From: Candidatus Zixiibacteriota bacterium
GTDB taxonomy: Bacteria; Zixibacteria; MSB-5A5; WJJR01
Direction: 5' to 3'
Length of the DNA: 64,000 nucleotides
NCBI GenBank assembly: GCA_040752595.1
Contig: JBFMGX010000015.1
Location: forward strand, 1-64,000
Shown: positions 36,446 to 44,798 of the stretch, piece after piece
Position numbering within the stretch: position 1 is the stretch's first letter
Layout of the letters: the number at the start of each line of letters is the position of its first letter
Position numbers and translations under genes: made by a program
The notes under the pieces: generated by a model
Told to the model about the DNA's origin: nothing
What the model saw: the letters and a program-made list of their open reading frames with translations, nothing else
Databases searched by the model: none

Positions 36446-37516
36446 TCAATCGATCAGAAACGTCGTCCGCACATTGGCGATATAGTCGGACGACAACTGC
36501 GACTCGTTGAAGTTGCGATAGATCGGAATCTGAACCGAGGCCTGGAATGTCACCGCGCGCGAGCCCACATAGATCAACGATGGCGTGTAGTACACAATCG
36601 ACCCGCCGCGACTGGTCACCGGAGCGCCATTGAGCCGGTCGCGTTCCATGTAGTTGCCGTTGGCCTGATTGACCCATTCCAATGCCCGCGTGAGCCGGTA
36701 GGAAACATACGCCGCGCCGAGGATCTCATTGCCCCATTGATAGTGATTGATGTTCTCCTGCGATGAAATACGACCTAACGCCGACGCACCCCATCCCAGT
36801 CGGTAGTAGCGATGATGATAAAGCAGCCCGACAATCGGGTCCATCGTTCCGGTGCCGAGTTGCAGATCGTCCGGCAGACGGCCGCCGTCCTTGTCCTTCA
36901 CATCAGTGCGCCCGGTGGGAAGACGCACCCCCAGCGCCAGCGCCACCACCGCGCCCTGCTCACGCCCGGCGTAAACGCTGTTCCCTTCATCGATGTAGTC
37001 GTCGTAGCCGTCCCGACCGTCCTGTTCATAGTCGTTGCCGAAACGCAACAGGGAGCCAAAGTGGAGCTTCCAATAGGTCATCACCACCACGTCGCCCAGC
37101 CCCTGCGTACCGCGCCGCGAATCGAAGAACAACCCCGGCGTCCCGGTCGCCAGACCCGAGTCGACCCGGTGCGTGTTGTAGACATACTTGTAGGGCACGA
37201 TGGCGTTGACCGTCAGCGCCGACGACAACCCATAGGTCAGATCGAGCGCCACCGTGTTGTTGAGCGTGGTCGAATTGTCGGTGTTGGCGGCTATCTCCCG
37301 TTTGGCGTAGGCATCTTCGAGAATCTCATACTCGTACGACAGCGCCGCCACCATCGCGCCCGACGGCACCGTGAGATACGCCTCCTTCGCCAGATTCTCT
37401 TCGGGGAGCGTCATCCGCCGCGGATTGACGTCTTGCGCGTGTGCTATTGCGCCCATGGCAACGAGTACGACCGCCGCGAGTACGGTCAGAATGCGAGTGG
37501 TACGTGTGGTGAACAT
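36446..37516 (-). CDS. Outer-membrane beta-barrel protein (DUF3570 / phenol-pathway MetA-like type)
   Basis: 356 residues from ATG 37516; the signal peptide runs to AIAHAQ. The mature part has alternating polar/hydrophobic strands (VALDLTYGLSSALTVNAIVPYKY, GSIVYYTPSLIYVGSRAVTFQASVQIPI) and the GLGDVVVMTYWKL block typical of the MetA/'transporter' outer-membrane family (PF13557-like). It probably forms a channel for small hydrophobic molecules or serves an unknown outer-membrane role. The C-terminal residue is Asp rather than Phe. Confidence 0.72.
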   Translation of the reverse strand: MFTTRTTRILTVLAAVVLVAMGAIAHAQDVNPRRMTLPEENLAKEAYLTVPSGAMVAALSYEYEILEDAYAKREIAANTDNSTTLNNTVALDLTYGLSSALTVNAIVPYKYVYNTHRVDSGLATGTPGLFFDSRRGTQGLGDVVVMTYWKLHFGSLLRFGNDYEQDGRDGYDDYIDEGNSVYAGREQGAVVALALGVRLPTGRTDVKDKDGGRLPDDLQLGTGTMDPIVGLLYHHRYYRLGWGASALGRISSQENINHYQWGNEILGAAYVSYRLTRALEWVNQANGNYMERDRLNGAPVTSRGGSIVYYTPSLIYVGSRAVTFQASVQIPIYRNFNESQLSSDYIANVRTTFLID

Positions 37517-37736
37517 GGTTTCGGTCCCTGAAACCGGGTGTAACGTCATGGACGGAGGGAGAGTGCTCCTCCGCGCTTGTTATTCTCTTGTATCGGCCTT
37601 TGCGTGCGAGCCTGAAGCCAAGTCCGTCTATCAGAAAGAGAGACGTGGCCGATTCGATTGGAGGACTGGGGCGGGTGATACGATGTCTGGCGTGTCAAAA
37701 CCTCTCATCCCGACCGGAGAAAGCGGGCGAGTGATA

Positions 37737-37813
37737 ACCTCTCCCTCCGGGAGAGGTCGATCCGTCCGGAGGACGGATCGGCTTGCCCTGAGCGAAGCCG
37801 AAGGGGTGAGGGA
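37737..37813. repeat. Dispersed repeats, families 1 and 2
   Basis: CTCTCCCTCCGGGAGAGGTC, GATCCGTCC-GGA-GGACGGATC, then CTTGCCCTGAGCGAAGCCGA and GGGTGAGGGAG. The 37550-37860 gap contains nothing else. Confidence 0.8.
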
Positions 37814-37860
37814 GTTCTTCGTTTGTTTGTTCGTTCATTCTGTCGGGGTTCCGAGACGGC

Positions 37861-39183
37861 TCAGATCCCGTCGTCAGAATCAGCGGTCAAAAGGTCCGCC
37901 TGCACACCGCGGCTCAAACGTCCGATGGCGGGCACTTCGGGAATGTCCGTCTGCGCCGTGGCACCGAGCTCCTTCAGTTTCCGTGCTGTGACCAAGACCC
38001 GCGACTCCAGCGAACCGGCCGCCTTGTCATACGATGCCATCGCCTGATCCAGAGACCGCCCGACTCCCGCGAAGTGGCTGACAAAGGTCGCAATACGATC
38101 GTGAAACTCGTGGCCGAGTCTTCTGATTTGCTCGGCGTTTTCGGCGAACTGCGCCTCCCGCCATTCCATGGCCAGAGTACGCAGCGCCATGACGACGGTC
38201 GCGGGCGACGTGAGCGCGACTCTGTTGCGGATGGCCTCGTCGATCAATCCGGGTTCAACCTCGACCGCGGCGACAAAGAAGGACTCACCTGGAATGAACA
38301 TCACGACATAGTCCGGGGTTCGGGCAAACTGCTTCCAGTATTCCTTGCCGCTCAACTTCCTGAGATGCTCCCGTACCTGTTTTCCATGTCGCCGGAATCC
38401 CTCGGCCCGCGTTTCGTCGGAGGAGGCTTCGACGGCATCCAGGAACGCTTCGAGCGGGACCTTCGAGTCGATCACGACTTCCCGTCCCCCGGGCATGCGA
38501 ACCACGACGTCGGGTCGTTGAATCGTGTTACCATCGCCAACCGAGACCTGCTCCTGGAAATCGCAATACTTGGAGAGCCCCGCCTGTTCGAGGGCGTTCC
38601 GGAGCGTGAGCTCTCCCCATCGGCCCCGTACTTGGGGTTTACGGAGCGCCTTGACGAGATTGTCCGCCTCGACCTGTACCTGCTGTGTAACCTTGGTAAC
38701 GGTCTTCAGTTGTTCTTCGAGACTGCCATAGGCCTGTTGTCGGCTGGCTTCAAGTAGTCGCGTCTGTTCCTCGTAGCGATGGAGCGCCTCATCCAACGGC
38801 TTGACCGCCGCGTCGGCGCGCTCCAAGAATGATCGCGTATTGCTGTCGAGCGCATCCTTCGAGAGTGCCTTGAATGTATCCTCCAATTGTTTCTTGCTGT
38901 TCTCGACAAACTGCCTCTGCTCCTCGAGTCTTCGTTCGGTCTCGCGCAGTGTCGCTTCCAACCCGGCGCGGGCGACACGCTCGCCATCATACAGACTGCG
39001 CAGCTTGCCGATCTCGGTGTTCTTGTCCTCGATTTCCTTGCCGACAATGCCCAGCGCATCCCGATTGGCCGCCGTCACCTCGGCGCGCACCGCCTCCAAC
39101 GCCGCCCGACTCTGCGCCCGCATGACCGCCCACGCAATCACCGCCCCGGCTGCCAATCCCACAAAGAGAAGTATCCAGTTCAT
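37861..39183 (-). CDS. rmuC: DNA recombination protein RmuC
   Basis: 440 residues from ATG 39183 (MNWILLFVGLAAGAVIAWAV is the single N-terminal membrane anchor). A long coiled coil spans ~25-180, followed by the RmuC domain with RGRWGELTLRNALEQAGL, RPDVVVRMPGGREVVIDSKVPLEAF and TPDYVVMFIPGESFF, which carry the nuclease-like PD-(D/E)xK residues. RmuC limits DNA inversions and aberrant recombination. Confidence 0.95.
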   Translation of the reverse strand: MNWILLFVGLAAGAVIAWAVMRAQSRAALEAVRAEVTAANRDALGIVGKEIEDKNTEIGKLRSLYDGERVARAGLEATLRETERRLEEQRQFVENSKKQLEDTFKALSKDALDSNTRSFLERADAAVKPLDEALHRYEEQTRLLEASRQQAYGSLEEQLKTVTKVTQQVQVEADNLVKALRKPQVRGRWGELTLRNALEQAGLSKYCDFQEQVSVGDGNTIQRPDVVVRMPGGREVVIDSKVPLEAFLDAVEASSDETRAEGFRRHGKQVREHLRKLSGKEYWKQFARTPDYVVMFIPGESFFVAAVEVEPGLIDEAIRNRVALTSPATVVMALRTLAMEWREAQFAENAEQIRRLGHEFHDRIATFVSHFAGVGRSLDQAMASYDKAAGSLESRVLVTARKLKELGATAQTDIPEVPAIGRLSRGVQADLLTADSDDGI

Positions 39184-39204
39184 ACCGTCTCCCAATTGCG
39201 CTCT

Positions 39205-39290
39205 CATCCCGAACGACTTGTCCCGAGCGACTTGTCCTGAGCGTAGTCGAAGGGGGTGAGGGAAGCGAGGGAGCTGCTGTTAGAGATAGA
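39205..39290. repeat. Dispersed repeats, families 3 and 2
   Basis: CTCATCCCGAACGACTTGTC, CTTGTCCTGAGCGTAGTCGA and GAAGCGAGGGAGCTGCTGTT occupy the rmuC-helicase gap. Confidence 0.75.
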
Positions 39291-39303
39291 ACGCAGCAGG
39301 TCG

Positions 39304-41352
39304 CTACCTCTTTCCGCCCCGTTTGCTCGTCGACCCGCCCTGGATCGGTCTTGTGAAACGACATCCCTTGGTTGCGAAGTTGGAGCAACCCCAGAACTTC
39401 CTGCCGAACTTGGAGCGAACGATCAGATAACCACCGCAATCTGGATTCACACACATCTCGGGGGATTGGAAACCGCTGGGCAACTCATCTTCCAGTTCCA
39501 AGTTTTTCAACACTTCTTTCACTGAAGACTCGCCCTCGACCCGCCACATGTGCTCGCCCGTTCCGCTGTGGCTGAGTATGTTGAGACTCCCGTCCCAGAG
39601 GATTCGGTCGTCAATGATGGCGGTCTTGAAATGCCTCCTGGACGTGTGGTACTCTTCGATGACTCTGACCCCTATGCCGCGCAGACTCCCGACAGCAATG
39701 CGTGACTGTTCAGCCATGACACCCTGTTGGCGATTGCTCGGCCATGTGTGCACATGTATCTCGACCCCGTTGGCGGCTTTTGATCGGAGAGTATCCATGA
39801 ACTTCGCGACTCTCTTCACGGTCAAGAACGGACTGTAAATGAAGACTCTCTTCTGAGCCGCACGGAAATCCTCGATGAATTGGGGCCAGAAATCTCTTTC
39901 AGTGTACTGGTCGACAGGGATTGGCTTCCGGATCGGGCCGCTATCAACGAGCAGCGCGTCAGCCCACCTCTCAAAGTCCGAACAAAAGTAGGGGTCAACG
40001 AGAGACTCAGATGGGATGATTTGGGCAGCCTGCAGGAGATGCTCGACGATTCTCGCCAAAACGGCATCCGATTTCAGACTCGAGATCAAATGGGTCGTAT
40101 TCCCGATGAAGTAGAAACGTTGTCTGCTCCGCGTGATTGCAACGTTCAAGAGCCTCGTAGGGTCAGAGTCCGCCTGACTACCTGACAACATCGGAGCCAC
40201 TCTTGTGCCAAGACCCTCGACGGAATCGAAAACGATGAATGGCTCCTCCCCTCCCTGAAATCTGTGAACAGTGCTGACACGGACGTGGTCTGACATGTCC
40301 CAATCTTGAGCGATCTTGTCTATGAGCCGTGCCTGTGCACCGTACGGCGCGATAATGCCGATCCTGGCGTCTCCGTTTCCCTCCTTCTCCCTCAACCTTG
40401 CCAATCCAGCTGTCATCTTCCTGGCCAGAGTCACGGCAAGCACCGCGTGGTACAGGTTGAAGCGACTCCCACCGGTAAGCCTGCTGCACCACGCCCCGAT
40501 ACCTCCTGTCTCGACCAGAACGAGAGGCGACCCTGAAACGCCGTCATTGACCGAAGGCACGCTGGTGACTTCCGCGTCCTTGAGAACGCCCCCGTAAAAC
40601 AAACGATTCGGAATGGCGGAAATGGCTGGATTCATCCGGTATTGCGTATCGAGGAGTCGGACACGAGAGTCCTTGGAGGCACCCTTCACGTCATGGACGC
40701 CCAGTACCTCGAACACGCTTCTTCCCAGCCACTTCTGTGCCATTGGTTCACGTGAGATGCATATCGGGGGTAGCTGCAGAAAATCCCCGACGACGGTCAC
40801 GAAATCCCGACAGCGCCCGGATGCCCAGAACAAGTGCGGGAGCGGTGCCATGCTGGCTTCATCTAAGACAAGTACGTCAAACGGAGCGTCCGGTAGCTGC
40901 CTGGCAGAAAATGTCTTGGTCAACGTCGTGGCTACAAGCCTTGCGTCGAAGAGGACACGTTTCTCTATCTCTTCGAGATTGGCGTTGATCTCCTCGATTC
41001 TCAGTGGAATCCAGTTCTTTCTCTCCTTGAGAAACGCATGCCGATCTTCTGCCTCACGCGCTGACACGCCCAGGTGTGCGAGTTGTCTCCCCGCCTGAGC
41101 ACACGCCTCCGCAGTCTGAGCTTCCATTGACTGTACGCGATTTCCTTCTTCATGTACGTGGGTCTTGTGCCGTTCCAGCTCATCTTCCTGATGCTCAATC
41201 CTCTCCCGTAACTGCTCGACATCGCGCAACAGCCGTTTAAAGTTGAGTCCTAAGATCCAGGCGCGCAAAGCGCCCGCCCTCGCCGCTTTGTCGAGCTGCG
41301 CGCCCATGCCCGCTCGAAGCGCAACGAGTTCCCTCAGCTTGTCATTCATCAT
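39304..41352 (-). CDS. Split helicase-nuclease, downstream part: SF1 helicase motifs II-VI, PLD nuclease, zinc ribbon (Mokosh type II-like)
   Basis: 682 residues from ATG 41352, which overlaps the stop of the upstream ORF as ATGA. Residues 1-110 are coiled coil; then VLVLDEASMAPLPHL (motif II), VVGDFLQLPP (III), LLDTQYRMNPAIS (IV), VSTVHRFQGGEEPFIVFDSV (V) and LNVAITRSRQRFYFIG (VI) of a COG1112/Upf1-like helicase. A phospholipase-D nuclease motif (SRRHFKTAIIDDRILWDGS) and a topoisomerase-type zinc ribbon (CVNPDCGGY...CSNFATKGC) follow. Helicase plus PLD in one chain is the architecture of Mokosh type II anti-phage defence. Walker A is missing here and is encoded by the upstream ORF. Confidence 0.85.
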   Translation of the reverse strand: MMNDKLRELVALRAGMGAQLDKAARAGALRAWILGLNFKRLLRDVEQLRERIEHQEDELERHKTHVHEEGNRVQSMEAQTAEACAQAGRQLAHLGVSAREAEDRHAFLKERKNWIPLRIEEINANLEEIEKRVLFDARLVATTLTKTFSARQLPDAPFDVLVLDEASMAPLPHLFWASGRCRDFVTVVGDFLQLPPICISREPMAQKWLGRSVFEVLGVHDVKGASKDSRVRLLDTQYRMNPAISAIPNRLFYGGVLKDAEVTSVPSVNDGVSGSPLVLVETGGIGAWCSRLTGGSRFNLYHAVLAVTLARKMTAGLARLREKEGNGDARIGIIAPYGAQARLIDKIAQDWDMSDHVRVSTVHRFQGGEEPFIVFDSVEGLGTRVAPMLSGSQADSDPTRLLNVAITRSRQRFYFIGNTTHLISSLKSDAVLARIVEHLLQAAQIIPSESLVDPYFCSDFERWADALLVDSGPIRKPIPVDQYTERDFWPQFIEDFRAAQKRVFIYSPFLTVKRVAKFMDTLRSKAANGVEIHVHTWPSNRQQGVMAEQSRIAVGSLRGIGVRVIEEYHTSRRHFKTAIIDDRILWDGSLNILSHSGTGEHMWRVEGESSVKEVLKNLELEDELPSGFQSPEMCVNPDCGGYLIVRSKFGRKFWGCSNFATKGCRFTRPIQGGSTSKRGGKR

Positions 41353-42302
41353 ATCCTGTTGCGCAATCGCCGAAGCCAGCTCAGATCGGGCACGCTCAAG
41401 ACTTTGACTCTGTTCCGCCGCGCACCGAAGCTTACCATAACAGGTTCAAGCTCGTGAAGGGTCTCGTCGATCCGTACCATCTCCTCCTGCAGCGCTGCTC
41501 GCTCTTCGATAAGCGGCTGTCCTTGGTGACGCGCAATGTTCTCTGGCCGAACCAATGGGAATCTCTCTGACAGGCTACTTCCGGGTGTTCCCAATCGGAC
41601 GAGCTTCCCCTCTTCGTAGAGCTCAGATCCGTTAAGATGCTTAGCGACATCGCAAAGGGCTTCATCAACTGCGTTGTTTGCATGGGAAACAAGGAGAACC
41701 CGTCGACCGAGGTGCAAGTGTGCCTCGACGGCTTTGGCTATGGTCCTCGTCTTGCCTGTGCCAGGGGGGCCCCAGATGATGCACAACTTTGACCCAACTG
41801 ACGACTCGGCGGCTCTCTGTTGCGGGTCGATGGCAGGGGACCTTGAGCCGTGGTCGCGAGCACCCGCTTCTCCACTCCGCTCCGATTCCCGCCTGCTGGA
41901 AAACAGAAATTCTCCCAGACGGAAATCGGATTTGAGATTTCCGTTAACCACTTCGGCGTACTTGTCTCGAAGTAGTTTGAGCAAATACCACAGATTCGTA
42001 TTCAGCACTGCCTCGGGAATGAACTGACTGCAGTTCTGCTCAATCCCGATCTCGACTTCCAGTCCACGTGCCACCAGCACACGGGCTTGATACCGATGTC
42101 CGCGGATTTCGATCTCCGCAGGTGCCTCGTCGAGCACCGCTAGGAAGTTCTCCAAGTGAAAGACGTAAACGAAAAGCCCTGACACTTCACGCAGGAATCG
42201 GCCGTTGAAGATCCTGATGAAGCTACCGCCCTGGCCCTTCTTGATCGCTGCGATCTCTTCGTCGAGGGCTTGGATGAATTCTCTGATTATAGCGAGATCC
42301 AC
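41349..42302 (-). CDS. Split helicase-nuclease, upstream part with Walker A
   Basis: 317 residues: an N-terminal domain of ~165 residues followed by the SF1 motif I IIWGPPGTGKTRT (Walker A at 178-185) and motif Ia RVLLVSHANNAVDEAL, then predicted helices. It lacks motif II onward. The last ~25 residues (GARRNRVKVL...) are poor protein, whereas the -1 frame from about 41448 down to ATG 41352 is open and encodes good coiled coil (AAEQSQSLERARSELASAI) leading straight into the next ORF. This points to a single-indel frameshift near 41425-41448 in an originally ~1000-residue protein. A deliberate two-subunit split through ATGA coupling is the alternative. Confidence 0.82.
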   Translation of the reverse strand: MDLAIIREFIQALDEEIAAIKKGQGGSFIRIFNGRFLREVSGLFVYVFHLENFLAVLDEAPAEIEIRGHRYQARVLVARGLEVEIGIEQNCSQFIPEAVLNTNLWYLLKLLRDKYAEVVNGNLKSDFRLGEFLFSSRRESERSGEAGARDHGSRSPAIDPQQRAAESSVGSKLCIIWGPPGTGKTRTIAKAVEAHLHLGRRVLLVSHANNAVDEALCDVAKHLNGSELYEEGKLVRLGTPGSSLSERFPLVRPENIARHQGQPLIEERAALQEEMVRIDETLHELEPVMVSFGARRNRVKVLSVPDLSWLRRLRNRI

Positions 42303-42312
42303 GGCCCTGACC

Positions 42313-43158
42313 TCACCCCACCCCCAACACCCCCAGAATCCGGTTCAGATCATCGTTACCATAGTAGTCGATCACGATCCGGCCGCGCTTCCCCGACTCG
42401 GTCAGGTGCACTGTGGCGCCCAACTTCAAACGCAACTGCCGCTCGACCGCATCCAACTCCGGTGAGCGCTTCTTCGCGCGCGACAAGACCCGCTTGGGAC
42501 GACCATAGACGATCTCCTCCAATCGCCTGACCGACAACTGCTCGGCAACGACGCGCCCCGCGAGTCTGATCTGCTCCCGTTCCGATGGGAGAGCCAATAG
42601 CGCCCGCGCATGCCCGGCGGTGAGTTTCCCCGCTGCGATCTTCTCCCGCACGCTTTCGGGCAGCCCGAGCAGCCGCAGCAGGTTCGACACGGTCGAGCGG
42701 TCCTTCCCGACGCGTGTCGCCATTTCCTCCTGCGTGTACCCGAACTTCTGCGCCAACTTCATGTACCCTTCGGCCTCGTCGATCGGATTGAGATCCTCCC
42801 GCTGCAGATTCTCGATCAGGGCCCACTCGACCTCCGCCTCCCGTCCGTGCTTGTTCGAGACGATCGCCGGAATCTCGTTTAGTCCCGCCTCGCGCGCGGC
42901 ACGCCAACGCCGCTCCCCCGCGATTAACTGGTAATGATCACCGGACATCGTCACCAAAATCGGCTGCAAAACCCCATGCAAGCGAATCGAAGCCGCCAGC
43001 TGATGCAGCGCCGCCGGGTTGCTTTGCGTGCGCGGCTGACTCGGATTCGGAACGATCTTGTCCAAAGGCAGATTCACGATCTGCGCGGCGGATGCTCCCG
43101 CCGCCGTCACTGTCGGAATCAATGCATCCAGCCCGCGCCCCAATGCGATACGGTTCAT
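42313..43158 (-). CDS. parB: Chromosome-partitioning protein ParB
   Basis: 281 residues. RGLDALIP is the ParA-stimulating N-terminus, followed by the CTPase domain (NPSQPRTQ, LQPILV, LIAGERRWRAA, IENLQREDLNPI), an HTH (TQEEMATRVGKDRSTVSNLLRLL) and the C-terminal dimer domain. ParB binds parS and, as a CTP clamp, spreads on DNA to condense the origin. Its ATG overlaps the parA stop (ATGA). Two parS sites lie 1.5 kb upstream. Confidence 0.97.
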   Translation of the reverse strand: MNRIALGRGLDALIPTVTAAGASAAQIVNLPLDKIVPNPSQPRTQSNPAALHQLAASIRLHGVLQPILVTMSGDHYQLIAGERRWRAAREAGLNEIPAIVSNKHGREAEVEWALIENLQREDLNPIDEAEGYMKLAQKFGYTQEEMATRVGKDRSTVSNLLRLLGLPESVREKIAAGKLTAGHARALLALPSEREQIRLAGRVVAEQLSVRRLEEIVYGRPKRVLSRAKKRSPELDAVERQLRLKLGATVHLTESGKRGRIVIDYYGNDDLNRILGVLGVG

Positions 43159-43988
43159 GTCGCCATGACCTCCTTGGCTAACGACACATAGTTATCTGCT
43201 CCCGTGGAGAGCATATCATACACAACGATCGGCTTGCCGAATCCCGGCGCCTCCGCCAGACGCACATTCCGCTGGATCACCGTCTGGTACACCTTCCCCG
43301 CAAAGACGCGACGCGCCTCGGCCTCGACCTGACGCGACAGATTCAAACGTCCATCAAACATGGTCAGAACGACCCCCTCCAGCACCAACTCCCGATTCAG
43401 TGAGCTCTGGACGCGCTTGATCGTGTCCAAAAGCAGCCCCAATCCCTCCAGCGCGAAGTACTCAGTCTGCACCGGTATCAAGACCGAATTGGCGGCAACT
43501 AACGCATTGAGGGTCAACATGTTAAGGGCTGGCGGGCAATCGATGACCACATAGTCGTAATCGAGATGCGGGTCGTTGAGCGCCTCTCGCAAACGGCTCT
43601 CGCGATTCTCCATCCCCACCAGTTCGACCTCCGCGCCGACCAGGCGGATCGCCGAAGGGAGCAGATCGAGGCGTTCGATCCCAGGAGAGATGATCGCCTG
43701 CGTGATCGGCAACCCCGCCACCAGAACTTCATAGGTGGAGTCCTTGACCTCGGATTTGTTGATACCGAGAAACGATGTCGTGTTCGCCTGCGGATCCAAG
43801 TCGATCAATAGTGTCCGCTTGCCGTCGAGCGCCATGCAGGTTGAGAGATTGACTGCGGTCGTGGTCTTTCCGACACCGCCCTTCTGATTCGCAATCGCGA
43901 TCACTCGTCGTATGGGTCGCGGCTGATCGCTCGATCGAGCAATGACATCTTCAATCCGGAACACGGTCGTACCCTCAGACGCTGTCAT
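43155..43988 (-). CDS. parA: Chromosome-partitioning ATPase ParA (Soj)
   Basis: 277 residues. The deviant Walker A is IANQKGGVGKTTTAVNL, Walker A' LLIDLDPQANTT, Walker B DYVVIDCPP, plus the usual QTEYFALEGL and LTMFDGRLNLS blocks. It has a ~28-residue N-terminal extension before the Walker A. ParA binds DNA non-specifically when ATP-bound and moves ParB-parS complexes. Confidence 0.97.
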   Translation of the reverse strand: MTASEGTTVFRIEDVIARSSDQPRPIRRVIAIANQKGGVGKTTTAVNLSTCMALDGKRTLLIDLDPQANTTSFLGINKSEVKDSTYEVLVAGLPITQAIISPGIERLDLLPSAIRLVGAEVELVGMENRESRLREALNDPHLDYDYVVIDCPPALNMLTLNALVAANSVLIPVQTEYFALEGLGLLLDTIKRVQSSLNRELVLEGVVLTMFDGRLNLSRQVEAEARRVFAGKVYQTVIQRNVRLAEAPGFGKPIVVYDMLSTGADNYVSLAKEVMAT

Positions 43989-44020
43989 GGCAACTCCAAG
44001 TTGGGCAATCGAGTCTCACT

Positions 44021-44713
44021 CTATGCCTTTCTCATGATGATGATGCGCGTGCCGACATCGGGGACAATATGCCTAATCGACAGTTCGTCAACAAGTTCAA
44101 AGCCGGCCTTACACACCATCAGCAACTCGCTCTCGCTGGGCGACGAGGGCTTGTATGTGGCCAGTTGGCCACCCGCCGCCAGTAAGTGCTCAGCCCAGCG
44201 CAAGCACTCTTGCCATCCCGTGACCGCCTTGGCTGTCATCCAATCATAGGGAAGCTCCAGAGTGCCCCGACTGATAGCATCTTCGATCCGGCAGTTGCGG
44301 ACCGCCACGTTGCTGATGGCCAGCGCGTCGCATGTCCGTTCGAGGAAAAAGGCCTTCTTGGCCACGGATTCGACCAGATCGAACTGATCGCCCGGGCGAA
44401 GGATGGCCAAAGGAATGGCCGGGAAGCCACCGCCGGAGCCGACATCGATCCAGCGCAATCGACTGAGGGGCAAGAAGGGTAGGATGGCGATTGAAAGGAG
44501 GAACTGCCGCTCGATCTCTCGCTCGACCGAGCCGACACGTGAGATCAGATTGATGCGACGATTCGCTTCGATCAACAGATCGCAATACCGCTCGGAGGCG
44601 GCAATCTTGCTGTCATCAATCGATTGTAAATGAGCGAGTTTCGCGATCGCATCTGCGGGTAGTTTCACGTGAAACACCCCCCCGACGCCGGAATCAGGAC
44701 TGTCGACCAGCAC
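44021..44713 (-). CDS. rsmG: 16S rRNA (guanine-527-N7)-methyltransferase RsmG
   Basis: 230 residues if started at GTG 44713. The family blocks are NRRINLISRV, the SAM motif IDVGSGGGFPAIPLAI, LVESVAKKAFFLE and ELPYDWMTAKAV. RsmG methylates G527 of 16S rRNA. A parS site lies inside the 5' end: with this start the sequence encodes VFHVK, and GTG 44677 or GTG 44671 are alternative starts within or beside the parS. rsmG-parA-parB order next to mnmG is the classic origin-proximal arrangement. Confidence 0.94.
   Translation of the reverse strand: MLVDSPDSGVGGVFHVKLPADAIAKLAHLQSIDDSKIAASERYCDLLIEANRRINLISRVGSVEREIERQFLLSIAILPFLPLSRLRWIDVGSGGGFPAIPLAILRPGDQFDLVESVAKKAFFLERTCDALAISNVAVRNCRIEDAISRGTLELPYDWMTAKAVTGWQECLRWAEHLLAAGGQLATYKPSSPSESELLMVCKAGFELVDELSIRHIVPDVGTRIIIMRKA
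44661..44676. promoter_or_regulatory. parS site 1 (inside rsmG 5' end)
   Basis: AGTTTCACGTGAAACA matches the near-universal consensus TGTTTCACGTGAAACA at 15 of 16 positions. It is the expected ParB loading site. Confidence 0.92.
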
Positions 44714-44743
44714 CTGTCAACCATCTTTCGTGGTCGGCGACGC

Positions 44744-44759
44744 TGTTTCACGTGAAACA
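44744..44759. promoter_or_regulatory. parS site 2 (rsmG-mnmG gap)
   Basis: A perfect TGTTTCACGTGAAACA palindrome, 83 bases from site 1, between mnmG and rsmG. Confidence 0.96.
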
Positions 44760-44798
44760 GCGGTCGAGACAAGGGTCGGAACGATGCTGTAGGATGAC

